This document shows positions 16,762 to 24,423 of a DNA stretch of 64,000 nt, piece after piece. The stretch spans positions 62,001-126,000 of the forward strand of contig NZ_JYJA01000033.1 of the NCBI RefSeq assembly GCF_000956465.1. The letters are read 5' to 3'. The stretch comes from Microbacterium trichothecenolyticum (lineage in GTDB: Bacteria; Actinomycetota; Actinomycetes; Actinomycetales; Microbacteriaceae). Below the pieces are notes generated by a model. The model ran no database searches and had not been told where the DNA came from. It saw nothing but the letters and a program-made list of their open reading frames with translations. The translations under genes were made by a program, and so were the position numbers. The stretch's first letter is position 1; each line of letters starts with the position of its first letter.

Positions 16762-18272
16762 CCCGCGTCGAGGTCGCGATCGTCGGTGCCGGGTTCGCCG
16801 GCATCGGCGTGGCGTCGGCGCTGCGACGGGCGGGCCGTGACGACTTCGTCGTGCTGGAGCGGGCGGCATCCGTCGGCGGCACGTGGCGCGACAACACCTA
16901 CCCGGGCATCGCGTGCGATGTGCCCTCCCACCTCTACGGCTTCGCGGCGCACCCGAACCCGGCGTGGTCGGGCACGTACGCGAAGGGCGCCGAGATCCAC
17001 GCGTACCTCGAGCACGTCGTCGACGCCGAGGGCCTGCGCGACCGGGTTCTCCTGCGCACCCCGATGCGCGGGGCCGCGTGGGATGCCGAGCGCGAGGTGT
17101 GGCGGCTGGCGACTGCACCTGCCGGGCCCTCGCCCCAGAGCCCCGGGCGGCAGGCCGCAGCCTCCGGCGAGATCGTCGCCGACGTGCTCGTGCTCGCGTG
17201 CGGACGCCTCACCGAGCCTGCGATCCCCCGGATCGCCGGGCTCGAGCACTTCCCCGGGCCGCTGTTCCACTCCGCCCGCTGGGATCACTCGGCGGATCTC
17301 GCGGGAGCTCGCGTCGGTGTCGTCGGCACCGGCGCCAGCGCCGTGCAGATCGTCCCCGAGCTCGCGCGCGCTGCGGCGCACGTCACGCTCTTCCAGCGCA
17401 CGCCCGCGTGGATCGTGCCTCGCGGCGGCGACGCGTACTCCGACGCCGACCGCGCCCGGTTCGCCGCGACCCCGCAGGCGCTGGAGACGCTGCGGGCCGA
17501 GCTCTACGCCGAGGGCGAGGCGCGCTTCGCGTCGCGCTCGGGCGACTCCGCCGCCGCGGCCGAGGCCGAGGCCGTGGCGCGCGCTCACCTCGAGCGGCAG
17601 GTCGCCGACCCCGCGCTGCGCGCCGCGCTCACCCCCGACTACGCCTTCGGCTGCAAGCGCGTGCTGCTCTCGGACGACTTCTACCCCGCCGTCGCGTCCG
17701 ACGCCGTCTCGCTCGTGACCTCGGCACTCGCCGCGGTCGACGGCTCGACGCTCGTCGCTTCCGACGGCACCCGCCACGACGTCGACGCACTCGTCCTCGC
17801 GACCGGCTTCGCCTCGACCCGCCAGCCCTACGCCGAACTCGTCAGCGGCGAAGGCGGCGCGACGCTGGCCGGGCACTGGTCCGACGGGATGACGGCCTTC
17901 GCATCGACCGTCGTCGCGGGCTTTCCGAACCTCTTCGTGCTCAACGGCCCGAACGCCTCTCTCGGCCACTCGTCGTCCGTGCTCATGATCGAGGAGCAGG
18001 CGGCGTACGTCACGCGGGTCCTCGACGGCCGCGGCGGCCGCGTTCTGCGCGTCGACCCCGAGGCCGAGCGCACCTACACCGACGAGATCGCGCGGGCCGC
18101 GGCATCCACCCGCTGGATGACCGGCGGATGCCGCAACTGGTACGTCGACGAGCGCTCGGGCCGGCTCGCGCTGCTGTGGCCGGGCACCGTCGACGCGTTC
18201 CGGGAGCGCCTCGCCCGTGCCGACGGCTCCGAGTTCCTCCCCGAACCCGTCATCGAAGGGATACCCGCATGA
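16758..18272 (+). CDS. Flavin-containing / Baeyer-Villiger-type monooxygenase
   Basis: 504 residues. An N-terminal FAD-binding GAGFAGIGVASALRRAG, a second nucleotide motif GTGASAVQ near residue 195, and between them FPGPLFHSARWDHS, which fits the FxGxxxHxxxW fingerprint of Baeyer-Villiger monooxygenases. These enzymes use NADPH and oxygen to turn ketones into esters or to oxidise heteroatoms. The GTG start overlaps the fbiC stop and its own stop overlaps the fgd start (ATGA), so it is locked into the F420 operon. Substrate unknown. Assignment to FMO versus BVMO subgroup is moderate. Confidence 0.87.
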   Translation: MTRVEVAIVGAGFAGIGVASALRRAGRDDFVVLERAASVGGTWRDNTYPGIACDVPSHLYGFAAHPNPAWSGTYAKGAEIHAYLEHVVDAEGLRDRVLLRTPMRGAAWDAEREVWRLATAPAGPSPQSPGRQAAASGEIVADVLVLACGRLTEPAIPRIAGLEHFPGPLFHSARWDHSADLAGARVGVVGTGASAVQIVPELARAAAHVTLFQRTPAWIVPRGGDAYSDADRARFAATPQALETLRAELYAEGEARFASRSGDSAAAAEAEAVARAHLERQVADPALRAALTPDYAFGCKRVLLSDDFYPAVASDAVSLVTSALAAVDGSTLVASDGTRHDVDALVLATGFASTRQPYAELVSGEGGATLAGHWSDGMTAFASTVVAGFPNLFVLNGPNASLGHSSSVLMIEEQAAYVTRVLDGRGGRVLRVDPEAERTYTDEIARAAASTRWMTGGCRNWYVDERSGRLALLWPGTVDAFRERLARADGSEFLPEPVIEGIPA

Positions 18273-19297
18273 CCCTCCCCAGCAATCAAGCACCGCCCCT
18301 GCGCTTCGGCTACAAGGCCTCCGCCGAGCAGTTCGGTCCGGCCGAGCTGCTCGACTACGCGATCCAGGCGGAGGAGGCCGGGTTCGACTCGGTCTTCATC
18401 TCGGATCACCTGCAGCCGTGGCTGCACGACGGCGGCCACGCCCCGGCGTCCGTTCCGTGGCTCGGCGCCCTCGGCGCGAAGACGTCGAGGGTGCTCATCG
18501 GCACCTCCGTGCTGACGCCCACGTTCCGCTACAACCCGACGGTCGTCGCGCAGGACTTCGCGACGCTCGGCGTGATGTACCCGGGGCGCGTGATCCTCGG
18601 CGTCGGCACGGGCGAGGCGCTCAACGAGGCGAACCTCGGCATCACGTGGCCCGATCCGCCGGAGCGGTTCCAGCGACTCAAGGAGGCCATCGGCCTCATC
18701 CGGCGCCTCTGGTCGGAGGACCGCGTCAACTTCGACGGCACGTACTACACGGCCCGCAACATCACCATCTACGACAAGCTCCCCGAGCCCGTGCCGATCT
18801 ACATCGGCGCCGCCGGCCCGGCCGCGACCCGCCTCGCGGGGCGCATCGCCGACGGCTTCATCACCACCTCGGGCAAGAAGCGCGAGCTCTACACCGACAC
18901 CCTGCTTCCCGCGCTGCACGAAGGGCTCGAGAAGGCGGGCCGCCCGGCCGGCGCGATCGACACGCTGATGGAGATCAAGGTGTCGCTCGACGAGACCATC
19001 GAGGCCGCGAAGGAGAAGACCCGCTTCTGGGCGCCGCTCGCGCTCACGCCCGAGGAGAAGATGGGCATCGACGACCCGATCGAGATGCAGCGGCTCGGCG
19101 AGGCGCTGCCGATCGAGCGCGCCGCGTCGCGGTTCATCGTGTCGGACGACCCCGACGAGCACGTCGAGCGCATCGGCTGGTACATCGGTCTCGGTTTCCG
19201 CCATCTCGTCTTCCACGACCCCGGCCACGACCAGGGCGCCTTCCTGCGGATGTACGGCGAAGAGATCCTCCCGCGCCTGCGCGCGAAGTACGCGTGA
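18269..19297 (+). CDS. fgd: F420-dependent glucose-6-phosphate dehydrogenase (LLM class)
   Basis: 342 residues, very like mycobacterial Fgd1: GYKASAEQF, SDHLQPW, the long LIGTSVLTPTFRYNP stretch and GVGTGEALNE. Active-site residues His47, Trp51 and Glu116 correspond to His40, Trp44 and Glu109 of Fgd1, and the phosphate-binding TSGK is present. It oxidises glucose 6-phosphate to phosphogluconolactone while reducing F420 to F420H2 in the cytoplasm, thus feeding all F420-dependent reductases. Its stop overlaps the next start (GTGA) and its start overlaps the monooxygenase stop. Other F420-dependent sugar or hydroxy-acid enzymes share this fold, but the match is strong. Confidence 0.9.
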   Translation: MTLPSNQAPPLRFGYKASAEQFGPAELLDYAIQAEEAGFDSVFISDHLQPWLHDGGHAPASVPWLGALGAKTSRVLIGTSVLTPTFRYNPTVVAQDFATLGVMYPGRVILGVGTGEALNEANLGITWPDPPERFQRLKEAIGLIRRLWSEDRVNFDGTYYTARNITIYDKLPEPVPIYIGAAGPAATRLAGRIADGFITTSGKKRELYTDTLLPALHEGLEKAGRPAGAIDTLMEIKVSLDETIEAAKEKTRFWAPLALTPEEKMGIDDPIEMQRLGEALPIERAASRFIVSDDPDEHVERIGWYIGLGFRHLVFHDPGHDQGAFLRMYGEEILPRLRAKYA

Positions 19298-19962
19298 CCC
19301 CGCTGTTCGGCCGGCGCAAGCGTGCCGTGGAACTGGCCGTACCGACGCACCGCTGGGTCGTCGTGGTGCCGGTCAAGCCGTCGGCGCGCGCGAAGACGCG
19401 GCTCGACGTGGACGGCGTCGGCCGCGTTGACCTCGCCCGCGCCATCGCGCTCGACACCCTCACCGCGGCGACCGCGTGCGAGCTCGTCGCTCAGGTCGTG
19501 GTGGTGACCGACGACGCCGCGCTCGCGCGCGAGGCGGCGATGATCCCCGCGCTGCGCTTCGTCCCCGAGGGCGACGCGCGCGGGCTCGACGCCGCGGTGG
19601 CGACCGGCGTGTCGGCGATCGATCCGAACGCACGGATGCCGCGCGCCGCCCTCCTGGGCGACCTTCCGGCGCTCCGACCCGCCGACCTCGCCGACGCACT
19701 GCGGGCCGCAGCATCCGTCCCCCGCGGCGTCGTGCCCGACGCGGAGGGCACGGGCTCGACGCTGGTGACCGCGAACGCGGGCGCGGAGTGGGCGTCGTCG
19801 TTCGGCGACGGCTCTTTCGCCCGGCACGTCGCGCTGGGGTGCACCGCGCTTCCGATTCCGGATGCCTCGACTCTGCGCCGCGACGTCGACACCGCCGACC
19901 AGCTCGACGCCGCGCGCATGCTGGGTCTGGGCCCGCGCACGGCGGCCCTTCTCCCGGGCTGA
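19294..19962 (+). CDS. cofC: Phosphoenolpyruvate/2-phospholactate guanylyltransferase CofC (FbiD)
   Basis: 222 residues. The GTP-binding loop VVVPVKPSARAKTRL near residues 22-37 and the later LLGDLPALRPADL segment are typical of CofC/FbiD. It activates phosphoenolpyruvate or 2-phospholactate with GTP to give the donor that CofD attaches to FO. The GTG start overlaps the fgd stop. An Arg/Lys-rich leader of ~15 residues precedes the core. The operon ends here at a strong hairpin. Confidence 0.88.
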   Translation: MTPLFGRRKRAVELAVPTHRWVVVVPVKPSARAKTRLDVDGVGRVDLARAIALDTLTAATACELVAQVVVVTDDAALAREAAMIPALRFVPEGDARGLDAAVATGVSAIDPNARMPRAALLGDLPALRPADLADALRAAASVPRGVVPDAEGTGSTLVTANAGAEWASSFGDGSFARHVALGCTALPIPDASTLRRDVDTADQLDAARMLGLGPRTAALLPG

Positions 19963-19975
19963 GACCGCGGCATCC

Positions 19976-20007
19976 GTCCCCTCGGGCACCGCGGCGCCCG
20001 AGGGGAC
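19976..20007 (+). terminator. Hairpin terminator after cofC
   Basis: A perfect 12-bp stem (19976-19987 with 19996-20007) and an eight-base loop lie 13 bp after the cofC stop and just before the -10 box of the cupin gene. It should end the fbiC operon. Confidence 0.8.
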
Positions 20008-20013
20008 CACAGA

Positions 20014-20019
20014 TAGCCT
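20014..20019 (+). promoter_or_regulatory. -10 box TAGCCT giving a probable leaderless cupin mRNA
   Basis: TAGCCT ends six bases before the cupin ATG at 20026, so transcription would start at or next to the start codon. No ribosome binding site fits in between. Confidence 0.55.
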
Positions 20020-20025
20020 GGCGGG

Positions 20026-20457
20026 ATGAGCGACTACCAGGTTCTGGAGATGGGCGGGCTCGACGAGTGGCGGGCGCACTATGGCGGGTTCACGCCCGAC
20101 CGCTCTCGCGACGGGCGCCGCGTCCTCGACCACGACATGACGATGCAGTACATCGGCATGACCGCGAACGCGTTCGAACCGGGTGAGCAGGCGGGCTACT
20201 GGCACTCGCACGCGCGTGTCGAGGAGCTGTACGTCTTCCTCGCCGGACGGGGGCAGATGGGCCTCGATGACGACATCGTCGACGTCGTCCCGGGCACCGT
20301 CGTGCGGGTGGGGCAGGGCGTGTGGCGCACGTGGCGGGCGACGCCCGACAGCCCCGAGCAGCTGCGGTGGCTGTGCATCCGCGCCGGCGGCACCGAGCTC
20401 CCGCACCTCCCCGACGACAGCACGCGCGACAACGACCGTCCCTCCCCCTGGGGATGA
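20026..20457 (+). CDS. Small cupin-domain protein
   Basis: 143 residues. The first cupin motif is clear: GYWHSHARVEELYVFLAG with His60, His62 and Glu66 or Glu67 as likely metal ligands. The second motif (VPGTVVRVGQGVWRTWRA) lacks the usual His, so metal binding may be incomplete. Single-domain cupins of this kind bind small molecules or act as isomerases or dioxygenases; I cannot say which. It is transcribed alone from the TAGCCT promoter and converges with the TauE-like gene. Confidence 0.85.
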   Translation: MSDYQVLEMGGLDEWRAHYGGFTPDRSRDGRRVLDHDMTMQYIGMTANAFEPGEQAGYWHSHARVEELYVFLAGRGQMGLDDDIVDVVPGTVVRVGQGVWRTWRATPDSPEQLRWLCIRAGGTELPHLPDDSTRDNDRPSPWG

Positions 20458-20467
20458 GCGCGTCGGG

Positions 20468-21217
20468 TCAGACGATCAGCAGGTAGACCGCGCCGACGAT
20501 CGTGAAGGCGATCACGAGCTTCTCGAAGACGGACTGCGGCATGCGATCGGCGAGCCACCGGCCGAGGAACGCTGCGGCGACCACGAGCGGCACGAGCACG
20601 AGGTCGATGAGGATCCCCGGCACCGTGATGATGCCGATGCCGATCGAGAAGGGCACCTTGAACAGGTTCACGATCGCGAAGAACCATGCGGCCGTGCCGA
20701 GGAACGCCTTCACCTCGAACCGAGCGGCGAGGAAGTACATCGACATCACGGGTCCGGCGGCGTTCGCGACCATCGTGGTGAAGCCGCCGAGCGTGCCGTA
20801 GGTCGCCGCGGCGACGCGGTGCGAGCCCCCCGTCTCGACTCCCGAGGCGAACCGACGACGCAGCAGTGTGATGGCGATCACCGCCAGCAGGATCACGCCG
20901 ATCGACTTCTTCACCCACACGTCGTCCGCGAACCACAGGAAGACGACGCCCAGCAGCACGCCCACCACGACCGCGGGTGCGAGCTTGATCAGGGTGCGCC
21001 AGTCCGCGTGGCGGCGGTACATGGTCACGGCGAAGATGTCCGCGACGATCAGCAGCAGAAGCAGGACGCCGGTCGACTGCTTCGCCGGGAGCACAGCCGC
21101 GAAGATCGCGACGGCGATCGTGCCCGCGCCGGGCACGGCGGTCTTCGACAGACCCACGACCACCGCTCCGATGCCGAGCAGCGCCCACGCCCACCACGCG
21201 AGTTCGGGCACGCTCAC
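20468..21217 (-). CDS. TauE/SafE family sulfite or organic anion exporter
   Basis: 249 residues, about eight membrane spans, with the family's paired half-repeats beginning VGLSKTAVPGAGTIAVAI and LGGFTTMVANAAGPVMSMY. TauE/SafE proteins move sulfite, sulfoacetate or other small anions. The GTG at 21217 overlaps the cofD stop (GTGA) and sets the start; a second GTG lies two codons in. It is the last gene of the hemD-cofD-tauE unit. Confidence 0.88.
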   Translation of the reverse strand: MSVPELAWWAWALLGIGAVVVGLSKTAVPGAGTIAVAIFAAVLPAKQSTGVLLLLLIVADIFAVTMYRRHADWRTLIKLAPAVVVGVLLGVVFLWFADDVWVKKSIGVILLAVIAITLLRRRFASGVETGGSHRVAAATYGTLGGFTTMVANAAGPVMSMYFLAARFEVKAFLGTAAWFFAIVNLFKVPFSIGIGIITVPGILIDLVLVPLVVAAAFLGRWLADRMPQSVFEKLVIAFTIVGAVYLLIV

Positions 21218-22197
21218 ACTCCGGCGGCGGCGAGGGCCGCCTCGCCGAGCGCGGTCTGGCGCGCAGCATCCGTCATCCAGAGCGGGCGGACGAGCGGACG
21301 GATGCCGAGCCCGGCGACCTCGTGGGCGACGGCCTCGTCCTCTTCGGCGAGGAGCCACGCGTCGAGCAGCCCGCCGTTCCCGCGGGCTCCGTACAGACCC
21401 GCGACGGCCGTCGCGGAGGTCTCGACGCCGATCGCGGTGAGGCACACGTCGGCCATGCCGCGCACGACCTTGCCGCCGATGATCGGCGAGACGCCGACGA
21501 CGGGGGCCCGCGTCGCACGCAGCGCCTCGCGCACGCCCGGCACGGCGAGGATCGGGCCGATCGACACCACCGGGTTCGAGGGGGCCAGCAGCACGACGTC
21601 GGCGGCCGCGATCGCCTCCGCGACGCCGGGGGCGGCGGCGGCCGCCTCGATGCCGGGGTTCTCGAACCGCTCGGGGGCGAGCGTCGCGCGGTGGCGGGTC
21701 CACCACTCCTGGAAATGCAGGCGCGCACCGTCGTCGAGCACCACGACGGTGTCGACCTCGCTGTCGGTCATCGGCAGCAGGCGCGCGCCGAGGTCCCAGC
21801 GGTGCGACATGCGCTCGAGCACGTCGGTGGGTGTGAGTCCTTCGCGCAGCCAGCCGGTGCGGGCGAGGTGCGTGCCGAGGTCGAGGTCGCCGAGGGTGAA
21901 CCAGGGCCAGCCGGCACCCCACTCCTGCAGTTCGTGGTTGACGCGTTCCGTGTCGCCCTGCCGGCCCCAGCCGCGCTCGGCGTCGTTGACACCGGCGAGA
22001 GCGTAGGTGATCGAGTCCACGTCGGGCTGCAGCCGCACACCGGAGAGCCAGATGTCGTCGCCGGTGTTGACCACGACCGTCAGCGCGGCGGCGGTGTTAT
22101 GGATTCCGCGGGCCCGCAGCGCGCCTCGAACGCCGAGGACGAAGCGGGAGCCGCCGACTCCGCCCGCGAGCACGACGATGCGGGGCGTGCCGGTCAC
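21214..22197 (-). CDS. cofD: 2-phospho-L-lactate (or PEP) transferase CofD/FbiA
   Basis: 327 residues, standard length. The N-terminus IVVLAGGVGGSRFVLGV is the family's nucleotide-sugar-like phosphate loop, followed by VVNTGDDIWLSGVRLQPDVDS, which binds metal and substrate, and SNPVVSIGPIL. CofD joins the activated phospholactate or phosphoenolpyruvate group to FO, giving F420-0 or dehydro-F420-0. It works with cofC and fbiC on the opposite strand. The gamma-glutamyl ligase (CofE/FbiB) is not in this window. GTG start seven bases after the hemD stop. Confidence 0.93.
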   Translation of the reverse strand: MTGTPRIVVLAGGVGGSRFVLGVRGALRARGIHNTAAALTVVVNTGDDIWLSGVRLQPDVDSITYALAGVNDAERGWGRQGDTERVNHELQEWGAGWPWFTLGDLDLGTHLARTGWLREGLTPTDVLERMSHRWDLGARLLPMTDSEVDTVVVLDDGARLHFQEWWTRHRATLAPERFENPGIEAAAAAPGVAEAIAAADVVLLAPSNPVVSIGPILAVPGVREALRATRAPVVGVSPIIGGKVVRGMADVCLTAIGVETSATAVAGLYGARGNGGLLDAWLLAEEDEAVAHEVAGLGIRPLVRPLWMTDAARQTALGEAALAAAGV

Positions 22198-22204
22198 AGG
22201 CGCG

Positions 22205-23053
22205 TCAGTTCCGGGTGTCGATGCCGCCGAGACGCGGGATCATGCCGGTCTTCGGGGCGAACTCGTCGGCCGCGTGAGGGAGCGAGAACTTGCCGACGGC
22301 GTCGATGAGGGCATCGACGGTCTGCGCGTCGGCCACGACGTCCACGTCGAGGCCCGCGCGGCGCGCGTCCTTGGCGGTGCGAGGACCGATCGCGGCGATC
22401 AGCGTGGTGTCGGGGATCTCGGGGAACTGGTCGTGCACCTGCTGCGCGACCGAGCCGCTGGTGACGAGGATCGCGTTGATGCGGCCCGAGTGGACGTCCT
22501 CGGCGATGCGCTCGGTCACGGGAACGCCGACCGTGCGATAGGCGACGACGCTGCGGACGCGGTGCCCGGCCTCGGTGAGCATGCGGGTGAGGACCGGCTT
22601 CGCGATCTCGCTGCGGAGCGTGAGGATGTCGCGGGCCTCGGGCTCGAGGGCGATGAGCTGCTCCGCCATGCCGGCCGCGGAGTTGTCGCGCTCGGGGACG
22701 AGGTCGACGCGGTAGCCGACGGCCAGGAGCGCGGCAGCGGTCGTCTCACCCACGGCGGCGACCTTCGTGGTCGCCGGGACGACCGCGCGGTAGGCGTAGA
22801 GGACATCGACCGTCGTCGCGCTCGTGACCGTGAGCCACTCGAACTTGCCGGCGGCGAGGTCGGCGAGCGCCTGGTCGAGTGACGCCTGGTCGTTCGTGGG
22901 GGCGAAGTTGATGAGCGGGGCGATCACGGGGATCGCGCCTTGACGGCGGAGTGTCGCTGCAACGCCGTCGCCCCAGGGGCCGCCGCGGGGCACGAGAACG
23001 CGCCAGCCGGTCAGGGGTTTGACGGACTGGTGCTGTGCTGCGGCGGTGTTCAT
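22205..23053 (-). CDS. hemD: Uroporphyrinogen-III synthase
   Basis: 282 residues. The two-lobed fold is visible in the order VLVPRGGPWGDGVAATLRRQGAIPVIAPLI at the start, WLTVTSATTVDVL, AAVGETTAAAL, and in the second lobe AILVTSGSVAQQV and IAAIGPRTAKDARRAGL. It cyclises hydroxymethylbilane to uroporphyrinogen III, the branch point of heme, siroheme and cobalamin. It stands apart from other heme genes except the HemG/HemY-type oxidase 1.4 kb away. It heads a unit with cofD and tauE. A 12-bp palindrome CGATTCGAATCG (23116-23127) lies in the upstream gap; its meaning is unknown. Confidence 0.85.
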   Translation of the reverse strand: MNTAAAQHQSVKPLTGWRVLVPRGGPWGDGVAATLRRQGAIPVIAPLINFAPTNDQASLDQALADLAAGKFEWLTVTSATTVDVLYAYRAVVPATTKVAAVGETTAAALLAVGYRVDLVPERDNSAAGMAEQLIALEPEARDILTLRSEIAKPVLTRMLTEAGHRVRSVVAYRTVGVPVTERIAEDVHSGRINAILVTSGSVAQQVHDQFPEIPDTTLIAAIGPRTAKDARRAGLDVDVVADAQTVDALIDAVGKFSLPHAADEFAPKTGMIPRLGGIDTRN

Positions 23054-23240
23054 ACGGGGGTCGACTCTCGATGATGCTCAGTCGGCCGCCCAGGAAAGAT
23101 CGAGGCAGCCGATGCGCGATTCGAATCGGGTTCGCGCGATCGGCAGCTAACGCATCATTGCACTGCCTTGCCTCCCGAGCATACCCCCGATCGCGCGAGG
23201 CGTTGCCTCGGCGCTGTGGAGAGCGGGAATGCAGCCGGGA

Positions 23241-23540
23241 TCAGCGCGTATAGAGACGGACGAAGCCCCAGACAGCCGCTCCGATCGCGGCGGCGCCCGC
23301 GATGACGACCACGGCGGCGAGTGCGGGGTTGCGGCGATGGAACGCGCGGGCCTGCTCGATCCGCTCGTCGAGGGCGCGTTCGACCCGGCGCGGGACGTTC
23401 GCCTTCTGCTCGATGGCGGCGAGCGCCGCCTTGAGCTCGGTCCTCGCCTGCTCGACGGGATCACCGATCCCGAGGGGCACAGCGGTGCGAGGCACGGCGA
23501 CGGAGTTCTTCGACAGCGGCACGGGGGCGTCAGAGCTCAT
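23241..23540 (-). CDS. DUF3618 domain-containing small membrane protein
   Basis: 99 residues. Residues 25-65 form a charged, probably helical DUF3618 segment (DPVEQARTELKAALAAIEQKANVPRRVERA), followed by one membrane span (ALAAVVVIAGAAAIGAAVWGF). It is the last of three small membrane genes; its start overlaps the preceding holin-like gene by 11 bp. This gene set is common in actinobacteria and is thought to be linked to envelope stress. Confidence 0.8.
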   Translation of the reverse strand: MSSDAPVPLSKNSVAVPRTAVPLGIGDPVEQARTELKAALAAIEQKANVPRRVERALDERIEQARAFHRRNPALAAVVVIAGAAAIGAAVWGFVRLYTR

Positions 23541-23931
23541 CGCGCACCTCCTTCACGTCCAGGGCGATCGATTGGACCGGGTTGCGGCGCTCGCCGATCC
23601 GGCGGAAGTAGAGGACGCCGATGAACGCGAACACGGCGGTGATGATCAGCATCGCGAAGAACACGACGAGCGCCGACAGCCAGACGGGCCACCACGACGA
23701 CAGCCCCGCGATCACGAACGTGCCGAGCACCGGGACCGACCAGAACAGCACGAACAGGGCAGCGAAGACCCACAGGGCTCCCCACCCGCCGTCTTTCGCG
23801 GTCTTGGCGAGCCAGGCCTTCGCGGCGTCGATCTCCGCGATGACGAGGTTGCGGACGAGCTCCGGGATCTCACCCAGCAGCGTGAGCAGGCTGTCGTCCG
23901 CGCGGTCGCGGAAGCCGCGGGGGGTCGTCAT
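23530..23931 (-). CDS. Putative Actinobacterial Holin-X / phage holin family membrane protein
   Basis: 133 residues, two membrane spans (GALWVFAALFVLFWSVPVLGTFVIAGL and VWLSALVVFFAMLIITAVFAFIG). The N-terminal DSLLTLLGEIPELVRNLVIAEIDAAK helix is characteristic of the family. Despite the name, these are chromosomal membrane proteins and no phage genes are nearby. ATG at 23931; a GTG one codon earlier is also possible. It follows the YtxH-like gene by four bases. Confidence 0.83.
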   Translation of the reverse strand: MTTPRGFRDRADDSLLTLLGEIPELVRNLVIAEIDAAKAWLAKTAKDGGWGALWVFAALFVLFWSVPVLGTFVIAGLSSWWPVWLSALVVFFAMLIITAVFAFIGVLYFRRIGERRNPVQSIALDVKEVRDEL

Positions 23932-23935
23932 CACG

Positions 23936-24325
23936 TCAAGCCCCGCCGCGACCGTTCTCGGAAGCGTCCTCGACGGCGTCCTCGACGGCGTCCTTCACGG
24001 CCTTCGCCGAGCTCTGAGCCGCCTTGCCGACGTCGTCGGCCGAGTCCTTGCCGACCTTGATGGCCGCGTCCAGCTTCTGCCCGGGGGTGCCCTTCGAGCC
24101 GGCGGCCTGCGTGACCTTCACCGCCGACTCCCACAGCGTCGACGGCAACGCCATCGCCTGGGACTTGGCGAAGTCCTTCACCTTGCCGACCTGGCTCTGC
24201 ACGGGCTCGGCGTTCCACACCTTCAGCCATTGCGTCTTGATCTGCTCGTAGCGCTCGCGACCCGCGCGTGTACCGAGCACGTACCCGATCGCGAGTCCGA
24301 TGACCAGTCCTGCCTTGCCCCTCAT
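23936..24325 (-). CDS. YtxH-like small membrane/stress protein
   Basis: 129 residues. A short N-terminal span (AGLVIGLAIGYVLGTRAGRERYEQIK) carries the GxxxGxxAGRERYE signature of YtxH-like proteins. The rest is an Ala/Lys/Asp-rich helix of low complexity ending in acidic repeats (DAVEDAVEDA), likely a coiled coil. It heads the three-gene unit, with GAGGAGA before the ATG and a TACCCT -10 box about 45 bp upstream. Confidence 0.8.
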   Translation of the reverse strand: MRGKAGLVIGLAIGYVLGTRAGRERYEQIKTQWLKVWNAEPVQSQVGKVKDFAKSQAMALPSTLWESAVKVTQAAGSKGTPGQKLDAAIKVGKDSADDVGKAAQSSAKAVKDAVEDAVEDASENGRGGA

Positions 24326-24423
24326 GAGGTCTCCTCACGCTCGGTGTGACCTGACGACCCTCCCAGGGTAGTCCTGTATGCCGATTCCGGCATCCACCCT
24401 TGACAGGGGCACCGGTGGAGGGT

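Noticed and set aside
23116..23127. Palindrome CGATTCGAATCG upstream of hemD as a regulatory site
   Set aside because: Twelve bases of symmetry in a short gap is weak evidence, and it resembles no heme or iron box I know.
23530..23931. Prophage remnant suggested by a holin-family protein
   Set aside because: This holin-X-like family is chromosomal in actinobacteria and the neighbours are YtxH-like and DUF3618 genes, with no phage gene.
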